DNA from: Plectrocnemia conspersa
Taxonomy: Eukaryota > Arthropoda > Insecta > Trichoptera > Polycentropodidae
DNA length: 64,000 nucleotides
NCBI GenBank assembly: GCA_009617715.1
Contig: VTFK01000026.1
Location: forward strand, 806,001-870,000
Direction: 5' to 3'
Part shown: piece after piece, positions 10,852-21,880 of the stretch
Numbering within the stretch: the stretch's first letter is position 1
Layout: each line of letters begins with the position of its first letter
Program-made: the position numbers and the translations under genes
The notes under the pieces: generated by a model
The model's input: the letters and a program-made list of their open reading frames with translations, nothing else
What the model was told of the DNA's origin: nothing
Database searches by the model: none

Positions 10852-11020
10852 CCAAATTCAAAGAGCAGTAAAGGCAGGTCGATGGTTTCGTGACGTCTTC
10901 TCACGATCTAAAGACGATATGTCCGCGTCGACATCAGAGAGAGGCAGTGTCTTTAGTTACCGGGTCAGAAATAGCATTGACCCCAAAGTCAGGATCGTCC
11001 ATTGGCGTCGACTTATTTAA
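10852..11020 (+). CDS. Candidate terminal coding exon, unknown protein
   Basis: A plus-strand frame stays open from 10814 to a TAA at 11018-11020. A pyrimidine-rich tract ending TATGTTTGCAG (10841-10851) gives a good splice acceptor. The implied exon encodes QIQRAVKAGRWFRDVFSRSK, then DDMSASTSERGSVFSYRVRN, then SIDPKVRIVHWRRLI and stop. The two other plus-strand frames are closed by stops, which favours this one. No upstream exon or donor site was located and I do not recognise the protein. Alternatives are a decayed mobile-element fragment or chance. A related nucleotide stretch follows at 11118-11199. Confidence 0.3.
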
Positions 11021-11117
11021 AATTAACTATTAACATGCTCTTAGCTCAAATGTATCCTTCTATAGTTAGTATATGCTGTATGTCAGTTGTTGTAATGGTA
11101 TATTTGGTGTAAATCAG

Positions 11118-11199
11118 ATCAGATGACTCCCGAGGTCGGTCGACGAGAAGATTAGTTTCCCGTCAAAGTCCGGATCAAAAGCCAGTTCTTGAATTATAA
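11118..11199 (+). CDS. Second candidate terminal exon, unknown protein
   Basis: After an AG at 11116-11117 a plus-strand frame encodes SDDSRGRSTRRLVSRQSPDQ then KPVLEL and a TAA at 11197-11199. The acceptor is weak because little pyrimidine precedes it. The nucleotides GTCGACGAGAAGATTAGTTT and AAAGTCCGGATC resemble parts of the preceding candidate (GTCGAC, TTAGTTACC, AAAGTCAGGATC), but the shared words lie in a different frame. The pair is therefore either a duplicated non-coding element or alternative last exons that diverged. Function unknown. Confidence 0.2.
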
Positions 11200-11859
11200 A
11201 TAAGTAAGCCCCGCCGTTTGTGAGCTGCAGAACGATTAAGTATGCACCTTCACATAGAAGACTTTTATCAATATTATTAAGAAATCAAATCCTTACTCTA
11301 ATGATTTTGGCTCAATATTGTAATTCTGGTAGCTTTGTAGGTAAAAGATTGTATAGAAAAAAAAAATTGCGTTTTATTGCTCTATTTGCGTGAGATTCTT
11401 GGTTCAAATAATTTTTTGCCAATGGCTAGTTTTGACATTAATTTTTAATCGATTTTTTACAGCTACTTTCTTTCTTTGTAACACATAATTAACAGATAAA
11501 GAACAAGTTCATTTAATATGGGTAAATGTATTTTTCACGCATTTTAATATCATTATATCACAGTGCTTCTAACTATTATATGTACAAAAATTGCTACTGT
11601 TTGTATAATGTCTTCCAGAATATCTCTTAATTATTTTATTATTGGTTGTTTGATTGAATTATTTTATTAGTTATCTTCTCTTAGACTTTTACTGTATATA
11701 GACATTGCAATAATATACATTTATCCGATTTAAATTAAGGTGATAATATAACTACCTTATGGTTTATTATATCAGATAATCGTTTTAAAATATATGTATG
11801 TTATTTTGTAGAAAATCTTTAAGAACATAACATTGAATTTGGGTTCATTTTATTTATGC
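11200..11859. other. AT-rich spacer
   Basis: AT-rich DNA. No gene, hairpin or dispersed repeat was recognised. Confidence 0.5.
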
Positions 11860-12440
11860 GGCCGTATCTTTTTGGTATTTCATATCGATATTTATACCTT
11901 CCTCCCTACTACGAAACCCACTCTCGCGCGAATTGAGATAAACTCAGACCGTAAATACAAGCAATGATTTGCTTACTAGATTTTCCGGTCAGGTCTTTTG
12001 GAAATAGTTTAGTGTATCCGTTAAAACGGCCCGGCCTGAAGTTTTTTTTGACCCAGATAACGCTGGCAGATTTATGCCAGCAGTTATTTTTTTATCGCCC
12101 GTAGAGGACCCTAGACACTCAAATATGTCAATTTTAAATTCATAAATCCGGTACTGCGGATAAACGACGCGATTTCACGCGGATCAACCCTCGGCGTAGC
12201 ACAGCGCCTACGTTTTCCACTTGTGATAAGTGTAAGAACGACCTTACCCTTAAGTAAATACTCGCTGCTTTTTATGGTCTCGACTTATGTTCCGAACACC
12301 CCTAACGACCGTTCTAAAAATGTTTGAACATTGATAAGGTCGTACAATATGTAAGAGGCGCTTTTGGGTTTTTCATTGTTGTACAATTCGCTCGGTGTAG
12401 ACCTTAACACGTTATGGCTGGAAATCGCGCTTTGAATATG
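11860..12440. promoter_or_regulatory. GC-richer island with a TGGCA/TGCCA dyad
   Basis: Mixed-composition island. Bases 12057-12068 and 12075-12087 form ATAACGCTGGCA / TGCCAGCAGTTAT around a GATTTA centre. This nearly perfect dyad resembles paired NFI half-sites (TGGCA and TGCCA). No consistent reading frame. The factor assignment is inference. Confidence 0.4.
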
Positions 12441-12989
12441 TGCTTTATGTTGAAATAACACTTTTCATTTAATATCTTAATTATATTTTTATATACGATT
12501 TTTATTTAAATTTAATACTGGTATATAATATGATTGTGAGCTATGCTTATATGATTTATCTTTGAAATTCCGATTAGCACTTCCTGCATATATATGTGTA
12601 AATACCGCTGGATCTTTGCCAAGTCGCATATTACTAAAATTGATGAATTAAACATGGAATTTTGGTGACATGACGAGCTATTCTCGATATTAAAAGATAC
12701 TCACCCTAACATATTTTATGTAAATTTTAACAATGGAACTAGATAGCCAAAGAATGTCTATCTGCATTTTTAATCAAACATTTTTTGTGTTCTACGCAAC
12801 ACTTTTGATGCTTAATGTATATTATTTGAATATTCCTTAGCAACTTTTAAAAGGCAAGGTTAAATTTTATACTAATTTTGCTGTTTACTCAATATAAACT
12901 TAATACGCGATTCTAATTTATACATTGTTTTATTATTTAACATTACTTTCATCGCATTATGATAATGCTACCTAGAATCAGTGGAAATT
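12441..12989. other. AT-rich spacer
   Basis: AT-rich sequence with no recognised feature. Confidence 0.5.
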
Positions 12990-13460
12990 CATTGCGGTTT
13001 CCATAATTCAGAGCGCTGCTGCCGCCGCAACAAAGTTTCTCAAAAGGAAACTTTTCATAATTAACTTGCAATACGTTTTATTATGGTAATTAGTAGAAGC
13101 AGAGGGTTCCGCAGGGCCCCATGGTCGAATTCGTCTTGGCCCTTTGGCCATCCCTAGACGTTGAGATGAGACATTTTTCTCGACGCCCACGGAAGGAAAA
13201 TTCGTGATATTAAATTTGGATAAGTTAACATTTATTTATATATGTGTATAAATATAAAAGGGAAAAAAGGCCGAGGTAAAGATTAAACGCGGATTTTAAA
13301 TATGCCCTTGTTCGCTTACAACATCCATATTTATTATATTATATATATACACACACGACGTTTTGAGTCGTTTAAGCCGATAGGAATTTTATGAATTAAA
13401 CATACCGTCAGAGAATAAATGTTGACTCTGTCGTGGGGGAAAGAAAACCGCTGTGCTCAT
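12990..13460. promoter_or_regulatory. Short GC-richer island
   Basis: Contains an 8-bp dyad, AAAGTTTC (13032-13039) and GAAACTTT (13047-13054), next to GCTGCTGCCGCCGCAA-type sequence, and a second GC-richer piece near 13090-13195. The 60-codon minus-strand frame across it is not protein-like. Confidence 0.3.
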
Positions 13461-14324
13461 TATACGATGAAAATATTGAAATTTGGGACGTTCGATTTAA
13501 TCGTATTAACGAAACGAATATACTAATAATATATTTATTTCTGACCTATTTTTGATCCCCTTTTGTGTTATTTTTAGAAATAAAATGAAAAATATCATTA
13601 AATAATATATGTTTATGCATCAATATTATTTAAATTTAATTATTTTGTATTAAATATATTTTCACTACAACTCATTTAAGCTTTAACTTCGCGTTAATTA
13701 AAATATTATATTTTATTAAATACACCGTAAAATAAAATTAACTTGGCTGTGTTTTTCTAGATGATCATTTGGTACATCACTTGCTACAATAACGTAGACT
13801 TTTTTGCTAATGTAAACATTCGTTTAATTAAAATTAGTATTTTTTTCAAGTTGTTACACACTGTTTAGTTGTGTTTATACTTCCCTTACCACAGAATTAT
13901 TTTCTCATGTAATGTTTCATTAGCATTTCTTCTAACCATTCTCAAAGTTATTATTATAACAATAGTGGGCTTTTTTGTATTAATGTATTTAATAAAGAGA
14001 AAGCCATTCGATGTTCGTAAAAATAAATATTTTATGTAGAGGTCCCAAAAATATATCTAATGCATCACAAAAGATAAAATGCTGCTAAAATTTAAATTAT
14101 TTTTGTACTCGATTACTTGTAACATTGCTGTTTCCGTTAGGATCCGCGCGACTAAGCATTCCATTTCTTTGTGTTTTTCATTTCTTCTTAAATAAGAATT
14201 TATAAATATAAAATATTTCTAATATATAGTACAGTATATCATTGTATTATTGATCAACATAAAACTGTACGATCGTTCAAAAAAATAAACTTTTATAGCA
14301 TGATGACCAGAGTGGATTGTTATA
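13461..14324. other. AT-rich spacer
   Basis: AT-rich sequence with no recognised gene or repeat. Confidence 0.5.
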
Positions 14325-14760
14325 CTTTGATTGATTACAGAGCGTCAAGTAACAAGGAAAATTCTCAATAAAAACCTTTCTGGATTATTAAAAAGATGAG
14401 ATTTATGTTCACCTACAAGAAAATGTTATGGTGTATCTCAGTGAAATGTCCCTATATATCTCTGTAATCTGTCTTTTTCTAGTTTCTACTTATCTGATTA
14501 TTAATGTAGTGTTCCGATTACCAAAGCAAAGATAAGGCTGATTAGAATAGTTGAGAACATAGAAATTATTTTTTTGCCATTTAAATACTTTTGAGTAATA
14601 AAAGCATTCATATTTTAAAACATCTGGTATGGATCTACCCTTTCTTATGCAGCGGTATAAATAATGCAGCTGTTGTAAAACATTCAAAAATATTCAAACA
14701 TATTTAATTTATTACATAAAAGGATTTATGAAAATTCTTGCTTTTGCATTATTCTCGTGA
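14325..14760 (+). repeat. Unclassified dispersed repeat (family R3), copy A
   Basis: Matches the copy at 44385-44850 at both ends and in the middle. The left block is GATTGATTACAGAGCGTCAA. Bases 14516-14546 are identical over 31 bases to 44624-44654 (starting GATTACCAAAGCAAAGATAA), and TTATGCAGCGGTATAAATAA recurs near 14645. A third copy lies near 50105-50370. A minus-strand frame of 65 codons here is not kept in the other copies, so coding is doubtful. Length is about 0.43 kb; no terminal repeats or target-site duplication were found. Confidence 0.6.
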
Positions 14761-15824
14761 AATTGTTGATTTATAATTCTCTCAAAATAAACAATACGCG
14801 TGACGTACGTGCCTTTGATACCAAGCCTGCAGCCTATATTTAAAATGTTTGCATTAATTTTTAATCTCGCTAAATACGTTATTTCTGTGCGAAAGAGAAA
14901 TCTTATTTTTGGTAATTGCAATGACGTTATGAATAGGCCAAATTTGAGTAAGAGTTATTGATTAAGTAAGGATTTTTAGTAACATTGTAAAGTTATTTAT
15001 GATCACTGTTACAGTTAAATATTAATTATTAAATTACATAAATACATTTACTACATAGCAATAACGCAAGTTCTATATGAATAATATTGCACAATATTGC
15101 TTAAAACAATTAATGAAAGATTTGTTAGTGCACCATCGAGCGCAAGGAATTTTAAAACACAAAATAACGGCTATTCTTTTAAAACCATTAAATAAGATTT
15201 GTTGATTTTTTTATTTTAAAATAGAAAGCTTTCACGCAAATCGTTTCACTTTAAACACGAAAATAGCTATTTGATTTTTAAAGATAAATTTAATTCTTAA
15301 CTATTTTCTTTATTATTGGAAAAGAAAAAATAAAACGTTGAGAAAATAGACTTCAGAGAAGTCAAACCTTCAGAGTGCTTCAGGTTTTTTCTTTCGAAAT
15401 AAACTTCTTATGAAAACTTAATTACACCCCAGGATATATATTCCGTTCCAGATTATGATTCAGGCAATCTTGATTAAAATTCAAAGATTCGAAAAACTAC
15501 TAATATCAATACAGGCATTTAACGATTGCTGAACTTTATTAAAAATTCACGTTTCATAAAAGAACAGACTCAAAGTTGACATAAAGCAACTCGCTTTTAG
15601 ACTAACTCTATATATTTGAGATCCATAGTGACAATATTAAAAAAAATACAATAATAAAAGTGTTCTATCGGTCAATCATAAAGTGTTTCGGAATATTTTA
15701 TAAACCTTGTATCTTTTTCGGGTTTTGAGACTAAAGAAGTGTGATTTTAAGGTTAAGCTGTTAACAGTTTATTTAAAAAGCATAAATATTTTTTTTACAT
15801 ATATTAATAAATATAGAGCCACTT
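14761..15824. other. AT-rich spacer
   Basis: AT-rich sequence with frequent short A/T runs. Nothing was recognised. Confidence 0.5.
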
Positions 15825-16022
15825 TCAGGCGGTGGTGAAGTTTAAATGGCAGGTCTTAAAAGTCAGAGCGCTGGCGTGTTGAATGGTATTATTGTCGGCT
15901 GTGATTTCGTGGAGCAGTTGTGTTTCAGTTGTGATACCGGATGAACCACTGATGTGTCTTGTGTCCATACAGTGCTCTGGCTCATCTCTGCTGTTATTAG
16001 TTGGTCCTTGAAATATTTCCAA
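15825..16022 (-). CDS. Unidentified 65-codon reading frame, possible exon or gene fragment
   Basis: On the minus strand a frame opens right after an in-frame TAA and ends at TGA, with no methionine start. It includes DEPEHCMDTRHISGSSGITT then ETQLLHEITADNNTIQHASA. Codons such as AGC, CAC, ATC, ACC, GCC and TTC are frequent although both flanks are strongly AT-rich, and the GC-richer stretch has nearly the same limits as the frame. A plus-strand frame of 32 codons from the ATG at 15847 overlaps it, so coding is not certain. I do not recognise the product; a domesticated or decayed mobile-element fragment is possible. Confidence 0.3.
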   Translation of the reverse strand: MEIFQGPTNNSRDEPEHCMDTRHISGSSGITTETQLLHEITADNNTIQHASALTFKTCHLNFTTA

Positions 16023-16539
16023 TTAATAACTCTATTGTTTAGTCACGATATTTTGTTTTCATTGCTGTGTTGCTGTAAAAATATTGTATAAATAGTCGTT
16101 AAAATGACCTCTAAATTATAAAAAAATGTTCAGGTAGTTAAAACTCCTACACGTTACATTAATACATCTTTTTCGTATTAGTGATAAAGAATAAAAAAGG
16201 TTAGATTGAAAATAAATATATAATGTAATGATTAATAAAAAAAACAGCTAAATAGCTATCACATACAACAACTGTTTGCAATATTTAAGAAGAGTGTAAA
16301 GATCACTTTAAGAAGAGCTGATAGTGTTAATGTTATAAAACACCAAGGGGATTATTTATATTTTAACTTTAAAACATATTTTCAGACCAAAAAAATAAGT
16401 TTATAATTGTTTATAAACATGATATCAAAGAGTACTGTATGTATTCTCTAATAGAAACGACAGTTTTAAACCGAACAAACACAGACATCGCTTAATCATA
16501 ATTTAAACAAATTGACCTCGGTTGTAATACATAATATCC
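16023..16539. other. AT-rich spacer
   Basis: AT-rich sequence with no recognised gene or repeat. Confidence 0.5.
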
Positions 16540-16930
16540 TTATCCTAATTATTCGCGAGCTTAATAAGCGTGCAAAAGGGACGAGGAGAGCGCGACAAAT
16601 CCTTTGTCTTGTCGAGCGCGGGGCAAAACACCGCGGGGCGAGTTTCGGGGCGATAATTTGATTAGAAAACTTTTTGCGTTTAATTTGTCAGCGGCCGTCA
16701 ACCGTTGGAAAGTTGTCGAGCCGCTGACGTATCTAATCAAATTTGAAATTACCTAATGCCGCCCCTGGTGCGTCACGCCGCGTCGGTGCCCGTCCGTGCT
16801 CGTTGCCAGAATTATTACGCTGACATAGATTTCAAATAGCAACTAATAAACATGTCATAGACGTCATAACTTTTCGCGCGCCTTTCAAAAGGTTAAATAA
16901 ATGGCAGTCGAAAACCACCCCCCGATTTTA
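16540..16930. promoter_or_regulatory. GC-rich island with nested dyad symmetry
   Basis: AATTTGATTAGA (16655-16666) is exactly complementary to TCTAATCAAATT (16732-16743). Inside it, GTCAGCGGC (16687-16695) is exactly complementary to GCCGCTGAC (16720-16728). The outer sites carry GATTA/TAATC, the core recognised by Bicoid/Otx-class homeodomains; that assignment is inference. The arrangement could be paired protein sites or an RNA structure. No coding frame is supported. Confidence 0.55.
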
Positions 16931-18200
16931 GCTTATTAACTTTTTTACAGCTCAATGCTGCCTTTGAAAAAAAATTGCGTTATTTCTTTGCTGCCATTAA
17001 ATAAATCTTTATAAAAAAAAATTCGATAAAGTAATATCTTAATGATAAAAATATTTATTTTATTGTTTGATATATTCGACCCCCGTAGCGACTTCAAATG
17101 TAAACAAATTCCAAAACCAATGTTTCCTATTTTATTTACTTTAATATACATTGCATATACATATATATTGTTTAAATCATTCCACTATTTATACAAATAT
17201 ATTGTCAGTAATATAAACATAATATAATCAGCTACTTTAGTTTAAGTTTAAGCGTGCATAAAGAAATAAAATATTTTTTTAATAAATATGACGCCAGTTT
17301 TATTGTGTATGAACATTTAAAGGGGTCCATAATATTCCGACCATTTTTAAAAATAGACATAATCGTATTTCAAGTTTTATCTTTCGTATTTTAGTGCAAA
17401 CCCTTTCTAGTTACATACATTCAAGATCTTTTCAACTTAAAAATGTATGTAAACTATATCAATTTTATTTCAAAAAAAATATCATAAAAGTAAGATAATG
17501 TATAATAAAAGTATAAGTGAAATAATGTAATAAGTAGCTCTGAACACTAAGTATATTATTAAGTCAATGTATTAAATAAATAACAAAAATAATGATTATT
17601 TTTTTGGTAAATAGCTATACAATACAATACGATATATTTATTTTTATTTTCTTGAATGAAAATCTATTTTAAATCTTATAAAGTATAATATGTATCAATA
17701 TCTATAAGCTACATTTGGCTTCTTGTTTAGAAAATGTTTACTTATATACACTATTTTTTTTCTGATTCGATACTGATTCTCAAAATTAAGATAATATTTT
17801 GATTACAAATAATATTTTATAATCATTAGAATTAAAAACATTGTGGTTCATGAAGGATTCGAACTATTTTTATATGTCTTTTTCGTTTTCTGTTTAGTTT
17901 GGTGAATAATAGAGTTATTAAGTGTTTGCCTTATAGTAAAAATCAATCATGTGTTTCAAAATATTAAGGGCCAACCATATTTATGAATCTAATCTTCATT
18001 TATCAAGATCAGCTATTGAATGGTGTTAGATGAAAAATATACATTTTGTATCGGATTTAAAATTTTAAGTATTTTTTTATACATAGATATTCACCCCGCG
18101 ATATTTTATAAGTATACTTTTATTATTCTAAAATATATTTCTTACTATCTTACTCTTCATCATTTAAGGAATATTATTAAAAAATAAATTAAAAAATTAC
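16931..18200. other. Long AT-rich spacer
   Basis: About 1.3 kb of AT-rich DNA. The plus- and minus-strand frames at 16945-17227 are open on both strands over the same bases and are low-complexity, so they are not called. GGATTCGAAC near 17860 is a lone B-box-like word. Confidence 0.5.
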
Positions 18201-18242
18201 AAATCTGAGCATCTTAAAATTTTTTTCAAGATGCTCGGATTT
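18201..18242. repeat. Compact 15-bp hairpin
   Basis: AAATCTGAGCATCTT (18201-18215) pairs with AAGATGCTCGGATTT (18228-18242) across a 12-base loop. The single mismatch is a wobble pair if the plus strand is transcribed. It is shorter than a usual microRNA precursor. It could be a small structured RNA element or a chance dyad, although 15 bp with mixed composition is unusual here. Confidence 0.6.
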
Positions 18243-18445
18243 TTAATAAATAATAAATATCCTAATTAGATAACACGCGTTCTTTATAAGAAACGCTTTT
18301 CATTTCATTCATATCCTCTATCACGTTTGTAGTTTGCATTCTCAAATCAAGATATATAACTTTAAGCTGTAAGTAACTAAATACTTGTAATCTAAAAGGG
18401 TTGGTAAAGGTTTTAAAGACATCTTTATATGAGGATATTTGTCTA

Positions 18446-18727
18446 TTATATGTTCTTGTATATCAGCGCATTTCTTTTAAGAGCGTTGGGATAAGATTTT
18501 CTGAGTTCTCGCAGAATACTGTATGTCACTAAGCATTTCTATAAACTACTGAAGAGTGCTGTTGACATTTTAACTATTCTCAAGGAATTTCAGTTTTGGG
18601 TCTCGAAACCCCTTTGAGTGTCATGATTGTGTATTCTTCTGATAGCTATTAAAGCCAGGACGTCTATATTTGCCAACTCGCCTTTGGCTATCGCCCTCCA
18701 GCTCCTTAATACGCTGGCATTGTACAT
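18446..18727 (-). pseudogene. Unidentified pseudogene-like frame with two internal stops
   Basis: One minus-strand frame runs from ATG at 18727 to a TAA at 18446-18448, broken by a TGA at 18590-18592 and one TAG. The first part reads MYNASVLRSWRAIAKGELAN then IDVLALIAIRRIHNHDTQRG, and the last part ends LRELRKSYPNALKRNALIYK then NI. The frame stays open for about 16 further codons upstream of the ATG. Amino-acid composition is protein-like across all three segments and they share one frame, which suggests one decayed coding sequence. The family is unknown to me. The plus strand is also open over part of the same bases, which lowers confidence. Confidence 0.35.
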
Positions 18728-18989
18728 TGATATATTTAAAGCTACTATTGTAGAAGTCGGTCCGATTCTTTTAATTTAATTTAAATTTATTAAGACTTTT
18801 TCCTTCACTTTTTTATATATGTATTATTTTCACCCTTTAATATATATTTTTTATGATCCGTATTTAAATGAAAATAAATATTAAAATAATAAATCAATTG
18901 TCTAAATTACATATTTTTTATAAAAAATTGATTTATTTTTAATTATTATTAATATTTATATTTAATTTGATAATTGTATTTTGAAGATA

Positions 18990-19250
18990 AATGTATCCTG
19001 TCCCTATCGACACTGCTGTCGCGTGTGACGGCTTGATGTCCGAATTTTGGTTGTTGTTTGCTTAAAGAAAGCCATCAGTTGTGTGGTTAGAGAAGGGTAG
19101 TTAAGCTACCACGTCTCGCCAGTCATATTTCATGGAGCTTACCCGTCCTCCGGTGCTTTTCCCGCTCCATTTTGATATCTGAGGAATCCCCGAGCTCTTT
19201 TCGTTACTTGATATTATATGTAAAATTTTCCGACCTATTCACATATCTGA
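18990..19250. promoter_or_regulatory. Small GC-richer island
   Basis: Mixed-composition segment with GGTAGTTAAGCTACC near 19106-19120, a short dyad. No unique reading frame and no recognised element. Confidence 0.25.
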
Positions 19251-19319
19251 ATATTAATGCGAAAAAAATATTAGACAAACTCGCATTCGACGCACGTAAA
19301 AATAAATGTAATATATTTA

Positions 19320-19760
19320 TGAAATATATATTTATACGGCTTTAACAGGCGTAAAGATACGTCATATTGTGTATCATCCCGGGTCGGATCTGGGATATTC
19401 GATAACTACACGCTAGGATGATGTAGTGTTATCAGGGCAGGATACGCGGACTTACTGCTAACGCGCAGATAATAATGATATTTAGCCACTCGCCACCCCT
19501 AGTTCACCCGACGTCTTAGCAACCCCCTGCCGAAACCGACCCACACCCGCTCCACGGCCACATATCATTTTTGTGAGTTGATAAATGTCTTGCGAGGATA
19601 ATTCGTGAGGCTGGAGAGCGTAGATACGGAGGAAGGGTTGTTGCCCCCGACGGGCGGGGGCAGGCGCCGATATTAACACTTTGGTGAAAAGTTTCACGGC
19701 CGCCGCATTCGAAGGCTTTTAATCGAACTGCCTCCATAAATTACATCGTTTTGTTTTACA
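19320..19760. promoter_or_regulatory. GC-rich island
   Basis: Sharp GC rise near 19480-19720, rich in CCCGACGGGCGGGGGC-type sequence. Two overlapping minus-strand frames of about 70 codons are open in different registers, so neither is called. Candidate regulatory element by inference. Confidence 0.4.
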
Positions 19761-20164
19761 AAAGATCCGATTTCGACTTAAGCGCTTGTTATTATTACAA
19801 ATATTATATTCGCTAATTTATCGTTGCAGGTCACGAGATCAAGTCGTTAGCAAATCAAGGTAAGATTCGAGTACCGAATTTAATTTTACCACACATAATT
19901 TACACCATTTTAAAAATATTTCGGGTTGAAAATATCAAAAAAGGCATTTTGAATTTAAGAAAAAAATAACATTAAAATTACTAAATGTATGGAATACATA
20001 TTTCTTAAATAGGCGCTCTATTATTCTAAATAAAATAAATAAATGCACTCCTTTCTTGTCGGGAATTTAATATATATTTATTTAGATGTTTTAGCAAAAA
20101 ACATCTTTATCTGATTTCTATATTGAGCGTATAAAGTAAAAAAAAAATGTTCTTGATTTTAGAA
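19761..20164. other. AT-rich spacer
   Basis: AT-rich sequence with no recognised feature. Confidence 0.5.
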
Positions 20165-20250
20165 GCGGTGAATATGGTCTACATGGGATTCCAACCCAGA
20201 TCTTTCAGGTCATAATTCAGCTACCTATTCACTCGTCTTTTGTGCTAGTT
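20165..20250 (-). repeat. tRNA-derived SINE, copy 2
   Basis: On the minus strand GTAGCTGAATTATGACCTGA leads into AAGATCTGGGTTGGAATCCC, which carries a near-perfect B box (GGTTGGAATCC against GGTTCGAATCC). The block ACCTGAAAGATCTGGGTTGG aligns with copies 1 and 3. Downstream sequence diverges quickly. It is not a functional tRNA because no cloverleaf can be completed. Confidence 0.65.
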
Positions 20251-21084
20251 GATAAATAATAAACCTTATAACTATTATCATACTAAACCTAGCAACTATT
20301 TTATTAATAAACTCAATAACTACTACATTTTGTTGTTTAATTAGTAAATCTGCGAGTGGCAATTTAATTATCCATTTTACTTTACTTAATAATCTAAGTA
20401 ATATCAGTTTACCCAAAGTTTTTTCAAAGCAATCGGCTAACATTTTTTTATAAACCGCTTTTAGTTAGGTGGTTACATTACTTTTTTTATATCCAAAATT
20501 GTTTTTCTTTAAAACATTTTTAAATTTTAAGAAAGATAAAAGTTTGATAATGAAAGTTCAGGTCAATAAAGTGAACATAAATTCTCATAAGTAATGTTTT
20601 AAAAATAAATGCAGTATTAAGAGTCATTCTATAAAAAAAAGCGTTTTCGTATGTGTGATTTATATTATTGTCTTCTTGTTGCTGTACAACATATGTACGT
20701 TAATCAAACAATATTTTGTTACATTTTTTTATTGACAAGAAGTGTTGCATCGATCAAATTAAATAGTAGTCCTAAGGAGCAAGGTTTAAAGAATAAGGCG
20801 GACGAGATAAAACCTTCCAGCCAATCTCTTTGATTTTATTGAGAGTCAATTTCAATTATTCGATTTTTGTTGCAAGTGCATGCCTTTTTTTACTTCTTCG
20901 TGTAAACGATCCAGCTGATCACAATAAAGGCTTACTGTTATTGTTTGTCTAGGTTAAATAGTTTCGTAGTGAACAATAAATATATTTTTTTATGGTGGTA
21001 GGTTTTTCTACTTGACCTTTAAATAACCACTGTTTGAGTTAAACTACAGTTATTTAGGTACAACGCCTATTTATTATCTCCGCT
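20251..21084. other. AT-rich spacer
   Basis: Mostly AT-rich. A plus-strand frame ending near 20832 (SIKLNSSPKEQGLKNKADEI) has an ordinary hydrophilic composition but no supporting signal, so it is not called. Confidence 0.4.
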
Positions 21085-21480
21085 TATCGAATGATCGAGA
21101 AAAGGAACAGTGTCAAATATGCGGATACAACCCGACCCTCATACCTTGTCTCCAAGTATTCTTAATCTTCTTGAATCACACTGGTTTAGTTTCTCGGCTA
21201 GTTGATGGATAGTTTAAGTAAGATTTGTTTTAATTTCTACAGCTAGGACATCATTGTATATTTTTGCTGATCTCCCACATCCAAGACTATCTCCAAAATG
21301 ATCAGGATTTTTTAAACCATTTTTTCTATCTACGGATATATAATAAGCCTACTACTTCGTTAATGTTTTTAGCGCCCTGGTTGCTGGTGTTTTTTTTAAA
21401 GAAATTCATACAACATGCAATTTCTATAAATTATTTTTTTGCTAAGAAATTTGCCATTGTAATTTTGGGGCCTAATTTTT
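21085..21480 (-). pseudogene. Mariner transposase remnant, N-terminal part (copy 3)
   Basis: Read on the minus strand, the fragment gives IEIACCMNFFKKNTSNQGAK then NINEVVG, the first helix-turn-helix region of mariner transposases. WFKK follows, then LGCGRSAKIYND and LAVEIKTNL, corresponding to the GRP-linker and second helix-turn-helix region. LGCGR(S/P)A(K/R)I is shared with the copy at 35056-35870, so both belong to one cecropia-like family. Stops and frameshifts break every segment, and the catalytic DDE domain is absent. The plus-strand 125-codon frame at 21264-21641 is an antisense shadow. Confidence 0.75.
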
Positions 21481-21880
21481 TTAAATATAAAGTACATTTT
21501 TGCATTGATATAAATATGACAAAATATGTGTTTAAATATTATCGGCCAAAACACAATTTACGATTAAAAAAGATGGCATTCGTTTCGGGATCAACTAATA
21601 GTATAATGACTATATGTTCTCTAAGTTTTAGTATAATTTAACGATATTCAGGTTCTAAATCTTTAATTTTAAAATTGAATTGCTAAATTTATGTTTTTGA
21701 GTAAAATATAGTTAAATTATTAAAAACAATCATAGTCAGGCTCATACGTAAAATCTAAAACCAATAAAATATATTTAAAAGACCATATTTTCTACTACAT
21801 ATTACGTATTAAATATGTTATGAATAAACGACTTTTATGTGTGTACTATAATATAATATATATTTAACGTTGCTGATATT
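21481..21880. other. AT-rich spacer
   Basis: AT-rich sequence with no recognised feature. Confidence 0.5.

Noticed and set aside
17855..17870. GGATTCGAAC, a B-box-like word suggesting a tRNA or SINE on the minus strand
   Set aside because: No A box at suitable distance and no alignment with the SINE copies.
21264..21641. 125-codon plus-strand frame
   Set aside because: Its left half is antisense to a mariner transposase remnant and the remainder is low-complexity.
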